Assembly (NCBI GenBank): GCA_022478985.1
Contig: JAKSZP010009550.1
Span: 31,501 to 95,500 of the forward strand
Direction of reading: 5' to 3'
From: Massospora cicadina
Lineage: Eukaryota; Entomophthoromycota; Entomophthoromycetes; Entomophthorales; Entomophthoraceae
DNA length: 64,000 nt
The position numbers were made by a program, and so were the translations under genes. Below the pieces are notes generated by a model. The model worked only from the letters and a program-made list of their open reading frames with translations. It was not told where the DNA came from and did no database searches. Below, piece by piece: positions 1 through 9,882 of the stretch (the first letter of the stretch is position 1; the number at the start of each line of letters is the position of its first letter).

Positions 1-530
1 CTCCAGGCGCCCAGCCTTATCTTTGGGGTCGATTCCCACTATTATGTCATATGTGAATGACAACATACCTGAGATTAATGACACTCTCTTGCAATATCAG
101 TCATCATATGGCGATGAGAAAAACGCCATCTTTATTGCTATACATGAAAAAGCTGCGTTGCTGCCAACTTTTATTTGGTGGTAGAACCAACATCAGGGAT
201 GAGTGCTGAACAGTACTTGAACTGATTGACAAATATCTAGATCGAGATGCAATTGCAAGCATTCAATTTATGTTGAAGAAAAGGATATGAGTGAAATTGA
301 TGTATAATAAGAATTGACCGCCTTATCAGAATATAGAATAGGCGAAAGAGTTGCCTATTGCAATACGCATGGTTTCAGGAGAAGAAACAAGCTGGATGCA
401 TTGTGTTGAGTCCATTTGAAATTATTGCCAAGACGGCAACTAACGCCTACTCCATTAAGAATCTCTTGGATGGAAGAGTTGTAAATTGAGTCCATTCTAA
501 GTATTTGAAGCAATGGATCAATGAAAAAAC
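1..530 (+). pseudogene. T1 integrase C-terminal end (broken)
   Basis: This is the tail of a Ty3/gypsy pol polyprotein that starts left of the window. Around 415-520 the translation reads SPFEIIAKTATNAYSIKNLL, then a stop, then VHSKYLKQW. This matches the GPF/Y module at the integrase C-terminus, which normally follows the DDE core and contacts DNA. The stretch at 130-300 resembles the pre-GPF part of T4 (around 8090-8200). Stops and frameshifts break the frame. I see no DDE core inside the window. Confidence 0.7.
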
Positions 531-869
531 AAAAAAAGAGTTCCCAAAGGACCAATGAACCATTAAGTTGGTCATGTCCTAATGATTTGGTCAAGTCTGA
601 AAAAAAGACCCGCTGAAACAATCTAGATGGTTAAGTCTTAAAAAAGGACCTCTGAACCATAGAAAACTGGTAGGTCTAATTATACCTTGGAACCAGTTTG
701 GGGGAAAAAAATAAAAAAATGGACCGCTGAACCAAAACAAGGTCAAGTCCCAAGAAAAAAAAGAAAATCAAATATTGATAAAAATATTGGAGAAAAGATT
801 ATAAACCACATAGAAAAACTGATATATTTTTATAGTTTTCATTTTTATTGATTATCCCCTGATATGAGG

Positions 870-2037
870 ATGATTCCGCCTATGTCGCCTCTTGGGGGAG
901 GGAGGATGGATTGCAGTAGTTATGAATAACCTGTCAAAATCTATGTGAGATCTGATGCTAGTGAGGGTTAAACCTACACAAAACCAAGTTTGTTGAGTGG
1001 ATGCAGATCCCTGCGAGAAAGTGACTAGGGGAAGGGAAATTTGAAGTCAGAAGAAGCCAAACGTGAAACCCCAGAGCGAGGAGGGAAGCAACAGTATAGA
1101 AAGAGGAAGTCAGTGAATAACCCTGAGTAATCCTGATATGGTACTTGAGCTGGAAGATTAGTCTTAAGCACTTGGTGACAGGCTTCATCAAGAACATTTG
1201 ACATATGGGCCAGCAGCAAACAAGGGATGCTAGACGGGGGTTGCTGAATCATGCCCCCTATTAAAGCCATCAGTAGAAGATACTTATGGGAAGAGATTGA
1301 AACAAGATAGTCATGCAAGGAGAAAATGGCATCCTGCAAGCGCTGACCATGAGATTCTCAGAAGCTAAAGCAGAAGGAGTGATGAAACTTGGGAGAGGTT
1401 GGAAGCTTTGTGGCCTAACTTCAAAGAGCTTGGCCAGCAAAGCAAAGAGCATAAGTGGTGATAACCCAATCTAGGATGTTCTCAAGATTAAGGGTTCAGC
1501 ACTAAAGATAAAGCCTCGGTGACTTGGGCTCTCAATTCTGCATAGGAGAGCGAAATGAATACTGTTGCCAATGGTGAGCTTAGTAGCCAAGACAGCAGGT
1601 TTGTAGTATGGTCCGAGTTTGAAGAGGAACTCAGGAAGTAAGTCTGACCTGGCAAGAAAGGAGCAATCAAGAATAAAGGCATAATTCCAGGAGCATCCAC
1701 AATGATGTTTGGCACATCTGCAAAAGGAGCTGAATTCAGGAGAGTTTCAAAATCCAACTCTGGAATTGATTACAGAGGGAGAATCAACGATGAGTCATTT
1801 GAAATGATTTCTAGCCTTGTTTCTGAAGGGTTGTTTATCATTTTCTAGTAGTTCCAAAGAAGGACTAGCCATTGGTGCCAGACTAGGCGTATGAGACCTG
1901 GAAGGACTGTAGAAGAGGTTCCGTAACGCAGCCCAACTCATCTGCTGGAAGAGCTGAAGATCATGATCAGAAAAACCGCTGAGTAGCTGTTGGTACTGCG
2001 ACTCAGAATTTGACATATGATCTGGACAAGAGGGGGA
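870..2037 (-). pseudogene. T1 antisense frame between integrase and 3' LTR
   Basis: Read on the minus strand, from next to the polypurine tract toward the integrase, several open stretches (2082-1795, 1757-1488, 1452-1270, 1339-1025) lie in different frames and can be strung into one decayed protein of roughly 350-400 residues. It is rich in Ser and Leu, with segments such as SWAALRNLFYSPSRSHT and LLSWLLSSPLATVF. I recognise no known domain. The same position in T2, T3 and T4 carries related antisense frames, and the T1 and T3 C-terminal parts look alike (YSGLFT/EYGLFMT, SIRSHIDF/HIRSRFNM). An antisense coding role is inference; conserved sense-strand noncoding sequence is the alternative. 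Confidence 0.45.
2028..2037 (+). other. Polypurine tract of T1
   Basis: CTGGACAAGAGGGGGA is followed directly by TGTTGG, matching the tracts of T3 (12584) and T4 (8909), which both have CTGGTCAAG before a G-run and a TG LTR start. Polypurine tracts prime plus-strand DNA synthesis in LTR retrotransposons. The LTR that should start at 2038 is only partly recognisable before T2 sequence takes over. Confidence 0.5.
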
Positions 2038-2299
2038 TGTTGGACTTATATGAAAGTTGACACTACGCACTCTACAATCCATTAAGCTCCAATTTTAAAG
2101 AAATCAATCTCAAAATTAATTGGATAAGCTCTCTAGAGAAGAAGTAAGTTTAATTGAGCCAAGAGATTATGAAAAGAAGATAACAAGGGCTAACATAAAT
2201 AAGCATTCTTGATTGGGCTGCAAAACAAACATTGATGGCAAGAATCTCCTGTCTAGGATGAAAAGAAAATTAGGAAATTGAGGACTCTGGGCCAAGAAT

Positions 2300-2592
2300 C
2301 CTGATATGACAGCGGGTCATATGCCATGATGGGGAAAACCGGATCCTGGGATTAATATTTTCACAAGTAAATTGATCAGCCTGGCATGACAGTAGATCAT
2401 GGAGACCGCGCTCTGGGTAGGCAGTAGCAAGGAGGAAGAGGAAGAGATCTGCATGCCAAAGGTCATCCCAAGCAGCGTTGAGTATTGATGATTGTACTCC
2501 GCTTAAGCAAATGAAGTATTTGATTGAGTGTCCAAAGCGGTATTCTCCTACCCTGGTCCTTTTCTCGCTGGAAATATAGGCAAAAGGGGGGA
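2300..2592 (-). pseudogene. T2 antisense frame (N-terminal fragment)
   Basis: The minus strand starting at the second polypurine tract reads SGVQSSILNAAWDDLWHADL. It lines up with the T3 antisense frame SGAQSGLAPNASYAILGNMA and is followed in T2 by TQSAV, in T3 by PQSAV. This is the clearest protein-level match between two copies of the antisense frame. Only the start survives; T1-related sequence lies to the left. Function unknown. Confidence 0.45.
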
Positions 2593-2594
2593 TG

Positions 2595-3717
2595 TGTTGG
2601 GATTTTCGCCCATATTCCCAGCCTGATAGATTACCAAGAATCGCTAGGGAATAATTCCCTAATGTGAGATGAATTGGAAATCGGTTGACCCTGATTTTGG
2701 AGTAATTATACTTGGGGGATTTAGGATATTCACTTGGTCTGATCCATCAGGGATCAATCTGATAGAGTTCTTAAGATCTTATTGGACAGAGTTGCTGACG
2801 AAATAGGGGCATCTGATAGTGATTAACTATCAGGTGTACCAAGTGGGATCAGTTAGGTTTCATCACTGAATGATTGGGAATGTAAGTAGTAAGTTTGTGA
2901 GGTGAGTGATGCCATTTGAAACTAGTGAACCGTTCTGTTGGTTCATGACCTGCCTTAATGGGTAATAAGTCACATTACCTAAGCAGGTCGCTCACCAAAT
3001 ATGGTTGGTTTTCTTGGATTGAGAGGAAAACGTTAGGGACACGTTTTCTACTCTTTTTTGTTTTAGGTATTAAGGATGTCTAACGATGGAATCCTAGATA
3101 GGATGTGGAAGACCATCGCTGCTGAGATGAGGATGGGTGATTCAATGCAACGGCTGCCATTTCATCAAAGAGGTGTCACCTGAGGATTGAGTGTTGAATC
3201 CCTTACTATAAATTCCCTAGAATTCATCAATAAATAAAGAAGTTTTTATCTGGTATATAGTTTTAAGTAGTAAACTTTATCAGCTTTTTATTTGTTCTAT
3301 TCTTTCTCAGGGATATTATTTCTGTGTGTGATAATTGGGAGATTCTTTAAGGAAAAGAGAAGAATCTGAGCAGAGATCCAGAGAAGAAGCAAACAAATTG
3401 GGATTGCTGCCAACTGTGTGTCAAACCAGAGAAACTGTCACCAGGGAATCTCAGAGATGATTGGGTTAGATGGTATGAGGGAACAAATCCCTATTTTGAG
3501 ACATCTCAAGTATTTTGAGCATAAATACTGGCCAAGCTTTGGGCTGAGATCTAAGAGTTCCATTCAACTACGGATAATAGTCATCATACTATTATCAACC
3601 AATTATGTCAGTTATCATATAATGAAGACGAATTGCACAAGAACTAAACCTGTGCAAGTAATAAGTTTATAGAGGTTTTTGACCGATAATAATAACCAGA
3701 CTCATAAATTTTTACAT
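2595..3717 (+). repeat. LTR of T2
   Basis: It starts TGTTGGGATTTTCGCCCATA straight after the tract AAAAGGGGGGATG and ends near TTTTTACA. The start resembles the T3 3' LTR (TGTTGGGGTCTCAGTATGCC), and the interior (2940-3060) shares blocks such as ACCTGC...GTCACATTAC with the T3 LTRs, so T2 and T3 are sister families. The last 120 bp follow the layout of the T3 and T4 LTRs: a CATACTATTATC-like block, CCTGTGCA, and about 60 bp to the end. An open frame at 3418-3672 is unlikely to be a gene. Confidence 0.6.
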
Positions 3718-4717
3718 TGGTGAACCCCTTAACAAATAATATTAATCCACTGGAATTTATTAATCTCAGATTACTAATGTTTTGTTAGGACAATCCCTGA
3801 AAATTTATTTACTATATTGTTTTATTGCCAATTTAATAAATGGTACTTATATTATATTAGTCATTCAGAGATTGTCAATGATCTACTCAGGGATTCATTA
3901 TTAGTTGCTGAGACATGACAGCGATTCTGGTAGAAACTCATGGGTTAACCTTTTCAGTAACACGACCTGCTAATTATGGATAAAAGGTCACATTACTTTA
4001 GCATTTTGCTAGAATAATAAGGTATTGCTGAGGTTGATCAAAAACGTTGGACATATTATTCAATTCAAACGGAAGGGGTCACATTTCTAGTCAGCAGCGG
4101 AATATGACTAGATGGATAAGGTGGTAATCATTGGGTGCGTCTTCAGAGTGCTCTTCCATCAATGATGGCTGCCATTTCCAGATGAGACATCTATGGAAGA
4201 GTTGGGGACCAATTTCCCTATAACTTCCCTTGATTTTAAGTAAATAAATCAGATTAGGATTAATATCAATAAGGATGCTTCAAGATAAATAAAAACTTAG
4301 AATAATTTGACTGTCATACATTTAGTATATATTTTACTATTGAGATTAGAGTTTAGGATATGATACCTTTTGTTTATTTATTGCTATCAAAATCTCCACG
4401 AGCTCTTGCGTTAATAGAGGAATATAGAACCTCTTAATCTACTAGCAGGTCAAGATACATCATGAGGAAGAGTCAGTGAGATAAAGTTTCCTACTTTCCA
4501 GAAATACCTCTAAGGATTAGAAGGAAGAGTGTCAGCACCAGTCTAGTTTTAAGCACAATACTCAAATTGGGTTATTATAACTCAACTAGAACAATAGTCT
4601 TCATACTATTGTCATCCCATCTAATTACTATATCTCTAATCTTTTTTCAACGCACAAATCAGAACCTGTGCTGAAGACTTGAGAGCTACAGCGAGCAACC
4701 CAGTTTATTTGTTTACA
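3718..4717 (+). repeat. 5' LTR of T3 (first ~115 bp missing)
   Basis: Aligned by eye, 3718-4717 matches 12713-13721 almost throughout. Shared blocks include CTACTCAGGGATT, GTTGATCAAAAACGTT, GGCTGCCATTTC and GAGCTACAGCGAGCAACCC. Compared with the 3' LTR, the first 115 bp are absent and the T2 LTR abuts directly. A primer-binding-like sequence follows at 4720. The left junction could be an insertion or recombination scar. Confidence 0.75.
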
Positions 4718-4719
4718 TA

Positions 4720-4737
4720 TGGTGCTCGTTACAGGGG
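4720..4737 (+). other. Primer-binding site of T3
   Basis: TGGTGCTCGTTACAGGGG lies 2 bp after the 5' LTR. It starts with TGG, as expected for pairing to a tRNA CCA end. The CTACAGGGG core, with small changes, recurs after the LTRs of T4, T5, T7 and T10. Confidence 0.6.
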
Positions 4738-4833
4738 TAGTTATGTAGCCATGACTCTAAAAGTTTAAAATTGATTCTCACTAATGGGGTAATTTGAGTT
4801 TCAGGCCAAATATAAAAATGAAATTTAAGCATA

Positions 4834-4938
4834 ATGTCATACAAGAATGAACTTAAAATGTTGTGGAAAGAATTGGAAAATGTAAACAAGAATGTACTGA
4901 AGCTGCATCACAAGCCTATCTATTATTTGGATAGCAAG
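4834..4938 (+). pseudogene. T3 gag, N-terminal piece
   Basis: An ATG at 4834 opens MSYKNELKMLWKELENVNKN, closely matching the T4 gag start MSYKEELWKLWVELQAVNQN. The frame runs to YLDSK and is then cut by the inserted T4 element. The reading resumes after T4 at about 9883 (see the gag continuation). Gag is the structural capsid/nucleocapsid protein of LTR retrotransposons. The heptad-like Leu spacing suggests a short coiled coil. Confidence 0.65.
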
Positions 4939-5892
4939 CGTTAAAATTTAAGATGACCACATAATCCAGCCTTTTAACCAATTAATAGATTCAATGATTA
5001 AATTATAATCATATAGGATTAGCAACAAAGGCCGATTTATGAATTATCATTGGTCATCATCTCCAATGATATTTGAGGCCGCCAACTAATGAAACTATTG
5101 TTTGCATCATCCCCAATGATATTTGAGGCCACCAACAGATGAGAATTTTGTTGGGCATCATCCCTGACAAAATTAAATAATAATTCGAAATTGGAATATC
5201 TACTGATAGTCGAAAGTTAGGAATTGTTCAGAGCAGAACAAATTGGAGTCATCAGAAACTACCAAAATGTTGAATGCTGGAGGAAGAGTAGAATCGTCAT
5301 TGGCCAAAACAATTGGTTTCAAGTACCTAATACCAATTGTTTGGTCCACTGAACACCTGAGGATTATGCTGCCTAAGAAACCCAAGGCAATGGTACTTGA
5401 CGAAATTTGGGCCTAACACTGAGGGTCAAACCATTATAGGAGCACAAATAATTCCCAGTGTACAGCTGAAAAGTTATGTGCCAATTCTAACTATATATAC
5501 CCCAAATTACTACCTAATAAAAATAGATTCAAATTGATATTAACTAAGTTGTTTTAACACTGGGTTGTTTCAACATTACTCTTAAGAGAAGAGTGCAAGG
5601 ATCAGATATCCTTAGGTTAGTTTCATCAAATCTCCGCTTGGCTCCGCATGAAGAGAATAGGAATTGTTCCCTACCAGATTAAATATATCTTTAAGAGAAA
5701 GAAGAACCTGTCTAGCGTTGGACAAATTCTCTCAACGTGGCTTTTGGGGATTCAACTTTAATAATTGTCTTCATACTATTATTGCCCCAGTTACTCAATT
5801 TTAATCAAATAATCAATGCAAGAATCCACGAATCTGTGCAGTTGAAATCTAGGGCCAGAAGCGAGCCATCAACCAAGCCCAATATTCTAACA
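4939..5892 (+). repeat. 5' LTR of T4
   Basis: It pairs with 8922-9877 at high identity, e.g. both carry TAGAATCGTCATTGGCCAAA near 5290 and 9275. The terminal TG is decayed (CGTTAAAATTTAAGATGACC versus TGTCAGAATCTCAGATGACC). About 50-bp direct repeats lie at 5055-5154. A TATA-like AACTATATATACCCC is at 5490-5510. Confidence 0.85.
5055..5154 (+). repeat. ~50-bp tandem repeat in the T4 LTR upstream region
   Basis: Two units begin CATCATCTCCAATGATATTT and CATCATCCCCAATGATATTT (5055, 5105), and a third partial unit begins CATCATCCCTGAC. The 3' LTR has the same array near 9050-9150. Repeats in this position of LTRs are often enhancer-like; that role is inference here. Confidence 0.6.
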
Positions 5893-5893
5893 T

Positions 5894-5911
5894 TGGTGCT
5901 CACCACAGGGG
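5894..5911 (+). other. Primer-binding site of T4
   Basis: TGGTGCTCACCACAGGGG follows the 5' LTR after 1 bp. The complement ends in GAGCACCA, so the primer would be a tRNA with that 3' end. Confidence 0.6.
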
Positions 5912-5943
5912 TAGTTGAGTTGTCAAAAGCCAATTTAAAAACG

Positions 5944-7190
5944 ATGTCTTATAAGGAAGAGCTTTGGAAGCTCTGGGTGGAACTACAAGCTGTCAATCAA
6001 AATGTGCTCACCTTGGCATACAAAACTGATATTAATACCTTAAAGGAGCATATGATCAAGGTGGAGGAGATGCTCGAACAATTAGGAATAGTGAATAATG
6101 ACCTGTGTGGAGAAGTTGCCTCTTTTAAGAAGAAAGAGGGCGAACTCGTTAAAGAAATTTTATTTTAGAAACTCAGAATGGGAAGTGGATTGAGAATGCA
6201 TCTGGCGGTTTCCTGAAGAGATGGCGAAAATGACCAAGCATATGAAGGAATTGGAAAAAAACAAATTTGATTGTGAACAATTTGAGGCAAATGAGGCTGA
6301 AGCAAAGACATGTGAAACGCCAATCAAGAAGACCTCTCTGTCCTGAAACATGCCTAAACCATTCACTGTTGTGTCAGAAATAACTCTCAAAGTCACTCCT
6401 ATGGCTTCTCGAGTAGCTGGTTCAGGATCATATATAAGTGGAGCAACTGAGGAATTTTGAATTATGCCAAAATTTCCCACCTTTCACTGGGATAACGCCC
6501 TGGCGCTTTTCTGCTTATTTGAGATGACCATTTTTGTCTATGTGGACCATCAAAAAGTGGTGACTGTAATGAACTGCCTTAGCACAGACTGACAAAATCT
6601 GGTGCTACCTCACCTCAATGGAGATAATTGGTAGTTAGTGGAAGCAAAAGCAGCCATTATGTTGTAATTTGGAAGCCCTACTCGGATTGCAAACTGTAAA
6701 AAAGAGTTCATGGGTATCCAATTCCTCAAGGATGAGACCCTGGCTAGCTTTGCTGACTGATTTTACCAAGAAGCCCAGATATAGGCAGGGGCATAAGTGC
6801 TAAATGATTTAGATGCACGCATAGCCATGCAAGCAGCGCTTCTGCCCTATAGCAAATTGCATTGGATTATGGCAGCAGCACTAGTAACTGAAATAACAAC
6901 CTCACAGATGGTGGACCATCTGAAAATGTTGGGAACGATTTTGATGCACCCAATCAATTTCATGATGAAATTCCAATTTAAGTAATCAAAGTGTAGTGGA
7001 ATTAGAAGATGAGATTCCATTGAGCAATGAAAAAGTCATTATTCAGCAGAATTAAGTCATAATGGGGAAAAACCCCTGATGGATCCAAGTGGAAGAATAA
7101 ATCAACTAGCCACTATTAGAAAAATGGAGCGATGGTACAATTTGCTACCCAAAATTGGCAGAAGAAATCATGAAGAATTGTAAATGTTGT
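5944..7190 (+). pseudogene. T4 gag (broken)
   Basis: The ATG at 5944 starts MSYKEELWKLWVELQAVNQN and the frame stays open to 6168 (EILF). Further on, in changing frames, come DNALALFCLFEMTIF, NCLSTD and FADxFYQEAQI (6480-6790), typical of the retrotransposon gag domain. At 7115-7190, HFATQNWQKKS resembles the remains of a zinc knuckle that has lost its Cys residues. An open frame starting upstream in the LTR (5737) reads into it, but 5944 is the likely start because T3 has its ATG at the same place. Decayed by several stops and frameshifts. Confidence 0.7.
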
Positions 7191-7839
7191 GATTCCTCAA
7201 GAGGATAATGAAACTTCCCAAAATTCGGGAAAAGGCCTTGTAGTTTAGATTTGGAACTATCTAGCACTGCAAGAGAACCTGTTCCACCAGATATCTACTT
7301 GGAATAAAGTCATCGGCAAGACCAGCTAGGGTTGCAACTGGGTCTGCCATGAGAAGTCCCAAGGCGTTAAATGAGATCAGAAATGTTAGGTGATTAATCC
7401 AGAGAATAGTGGATGAAGTCAGTTGATCTTAAACTGGTCATTTAATGAGCAAACGCAAGAAATGACAAATGTAGGATCTGATCCAGATGACTTTAGCAAA
7501 GAAAAAAGTCACCAAATTAATCTGTGCGAGTAGTGGATCATTTACAGATCTATCAGCAGAATTAATTAAACGGATTAGTTGGAAATTAAAGCCAAGAAAT
7601 AGTATCAAATCTATACAAAATTAGATAGAGAAAAACGTATTCATTGACAAGAAATAGGTTTAGATCTTGATGAATTTGGATTGAGAAAAATGGATTAAGT
7701 TAATATGTGCACCCAGAGGATTATGTACAGATCTATTGGAAGAAATAATCAACGTTCAAGTTGGCAAATAATGCAAAAAAATAGGATCAAATTAAACTTT
7801 TATCTGCTGCCTCAAATTGATGATGCTTGAGCACCTGGG

Positions 7840-8078
7840 TAAGGCAAAATAGTTTTCAGCTATGGGCCTGATTTTGGGCTAATGTCAAATTATATTTTGT
7901 TTAGTACTAGATGGTCCCAACCCAAGGGGGGATTCATCGATGTTGTCAAATTATATTGCTATAAAGAAAATTGGCAAATGTGCAATACTTACCACACATG
8001 GACTATACCAGCTGACCAGAATGCCCCAAGATTATGCAATGCACCGGTGACTGAAAAAATGCTGTTCAAATTTTTATA
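7840..8078 (+). pseudogene. T4 reverse transcriptase fragment, split by S1
   Basis: Removing the 47-bp S1 insertion plus one duplication copy leaves FSAMGLILGxCQI, KCAILTTHGLYQLTRMPQ and, after a frameshift, LCNAP. These correspond to the SGYxQI and MPQGLCNAP blocks of a Ty3 reverse transcriptase. The YxDD box and everything up to the integrase C-terminus are missing, which points to an internal deletion. Confidence 0.6.
7897..7943 (-). mobile_element. S1, 47-bp micro-retroposon
   Basis: The insertion is flanked by perfect 14-bp copies of TGTCAAATTATATT (7883-7896 and 7944-7957). On the minus strand it starts ACATCGATGAATC, runs through a C-run, TTGGG and TTGGGACC, and ends CATCTAGTACTAAACAA. 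The same 5' start and 3' end occur in S2 at 44310 on the other strand. A long target duplication and an A-rich 3' end are hallmarks of target-primed reverse transcription. It is far shorter than usual SINEs and has no room for an internal polymerase III promoter. Confidence 0.85.
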
Positions 8079-8089
8079 GGTGGAAAGCC

Positions 8090-8350
8090 ACATTACTGCC
8101 AATATTGTATTCAGCAGTAGAGCCAGCTTCAGGGATGAGTGCTGAACAATATTTATCTGACTGGCCAATATTCTGATTGAATTACAATCTCAGGAATTCA
8201 AAACAGCAATGAAAAATTTAAAAAAATGGGAAAAACGAGTTGGACGCCTATGGATGGGACCATTCAAATTTCAAGTCAACAAATGATACCTGTATGATTG
8301 ATTATTGAAGATGGTCAAATAGGCAACATGTCCACACAAATTACGTAAAG
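8090..8350 (+). pseudogene. T4 integrase C-terminal fragment
   Basis: The text around 8100-8200 matches T1 (GGGATGAGTGCTGAACA is shared), and MGPFKFQVNK at about 8247 is the GPF/Y motif. The frame has stops right after it. The DDE core is absent. Confidence 0.55.
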
Positions 8351-8386
8351 TATTGGGCATAAGAAAAAAATATATATATAAAAAGA

Positions 8387-8921
8387 TTAAAATAATAAAA
8401 AGATGCATAAAAAAAGTAAAAAATTAAAAACAATTATAATTTGAGCAGTGATGCATCTAGCAAAATTCCCACCTACCAAGCGTGGAGGAAGGGATAAATT
8501 AATGTGCATGAGTCCTGAGCGGTTGACAGGATCAGGATGGGCTGAAACTAGATCTGCCAGAATAGTCCCTATCAATATATGTTGAGACCCATCCTGGGGT
8601 TGGTACAGGTGGCAAGGTGCCAGCAGAACCCATCCTGGGGTTTTTACAGGTGGACCAGTTGATCTTTCAGCAAATGATGTGAAGCTGGGACTGGCGCGGC
8701 ATGATGTCATGAGGACCTGCGCTTGAGAAGAGGCGGCAATGGGTAGCAACCAAGGATACAAAGTCATCAAACTGAGGTGAGCATATGGGCGTTGAGTGTG
8801 GACAGACCTACACTCCGCTGAGGACATAGAGATATGATAAACCAAATATGAGCTCAAGCTAAGTCAGCTTCCATCCCTGAGGGTTCTATCTTCCATTGGA
8901 TATCTGGTCAAGAGGGGGATA
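8387..8921 (-). pseudogene. T4 antisense frame next to polypurine tract
   Basis: A 156-codon frame (8857-8387) with ATG start is open on the minus strand. PYAHLSLMTLYPWLLPIAAS and SQAQV line up with SYAILGNMAPLF and PQSAV of T3. It is Ser/Pro-rich in the middle and ends in a hydrophobic stretch (FNFLLFLCIFLLF) that could span a membrane or may be chance from AT-rich DNA. A 41-bp period duplication lies at 8587-8653. The protein, if made, has no recognised family. Confidence 0.4.
8909..8921 (+). other. Polypurine tract of T4
   Basis: CAAGAGGGGGATA ends directly at the TGTCAGAAT LTR start; T1 and T3 have the same context (CTGG(A/T)CAAG). Confidence 0.7.
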
Positions 8922-9877
8922 TGTCAGAATCTCAGATGACCATATAATCCAACCTTTTAACCGATTAATAGATTTGATAATTAAATTATAATCATATAGG
9001 ATCAACACCATCAGCTGATTAATGAAATTATCATCAGTCATCATCCCTGATAATCTTTGAGGCCGCCAACTAATGAAATTATCATCAGGAATCATCTCCA
9101 ATAATACTTGAGGCTGCCAACAAATGAAAATTTCGGGCATCATCCCTGACAAAATTAAACAATAATTTGAGATTGGAATAACACCTGATAGTCAAATTAA
9201 AGGGAATCATTCAGAGCATAACAGATTGGAGTCATTGGAAACTACCAAAACGTTTGAACGCTGGAGGAAGAGTAGAATCGTCATTGGCCAAAACAATTGG
9301 TTTCAAGTACCTAATACCAATTGTTTGGTCCACTGAACACCCGAGGATTATGCTGCCTAAGAAACCCAAGGCAATGGTACCCAATGAAATTTGGTGCCTA
9401 ACACTGAGGGTCAAACCATTATAGGAGCACAAATAATTCCCAGCGGACAGCTGAAAAGTTATGTGCCAATTCTAACTATATATACCCCAAATTACTACCT
9501 AATAAAAATAGATTCAAATTGATATTAATTAAGTTGTTTTAACACTGGGATGTTTTAACATTACTCTTAAGAGAAGAGTGCAAGGATCAGATTTCCTTAT
9601 GTTAGTTTTATCAAATTTCCGCTTGGCTCCGCATGAAGAAAATAGGGAATTGTTCCCTACCAGATTAGATATATCTTCAAGAGGAAGAAGCACCTGTCTA
9701 GCGTTGGACAATTCACATAGTGTGGCTTTTGGGGATTCAACTCTAATAATAGTCTTCATACTATTATTGCCCCAGTTACTCAATTTTAATCAAATAATCA
9801 ATGCAAGAATCCATGAATCTGTGCAGTTAAAATCTAGGGCCAGAAGCGAGCCATCAACCAAGCCCAAGATTTCAACA
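8922..9877 (+). repeat. 3' LTR of T4
   Basis: It begins TGTCAGAATCTCAGATGACC and ends ATTTCAACA. It is highly similar to the 5' LTR along its whole length, so T4 is not among the oldest insertions here. An open frame across its right part (9578-9940) is a by-product of reading from the LTR into T3 gag. Confidence 0.85.
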
Positions 9878-9882
9878 ACAAG

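Larger units (their letters stand above)
4939..9877 (+). mobile_element. T4, Ty3-type LTR element nested in T3 gag
   Basis: Two ~955-bp LTRs (4939-5892, 8922-9877) enclose 3.0 kb. Order: LTR, primer-binding site, gag, a shred of reverse transcriptase, integrase C-terminus, antisense frame, polypurine tract, LTR. It is flanked by GCAAG (4934-4938) and ACAAG (9878-9882), a 5-bp target duplication with one transition. Protease, most of RT, RNase H and the integrase core are absent, so this copy could not have moved by itself in its present form. T3 has a similar short interior. Confidence 0.85.

Noticed and set aside
4108..4125. GACTAGATGGATAAGG as a remnant of S-type insert
   Set aside because: Short match only, no target duplication, and it lies within ordinary T3 LTR sequence.
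5200..5385. Minus-strand frames conserved in both T4 LTRs (also 9432-9232)
   Set aside because: The two copies are LTRs of one element and therefore similar at every base; no sign of coding selection can be read from that.
5737..6168. 143-codon open frame starting inside the T4 LTR
   Set aside because: It only joins LTR sequence to the gag N-terminus by chance; the T3 counterpart starts gag at the internal ATG (4834), matching 5944 here.
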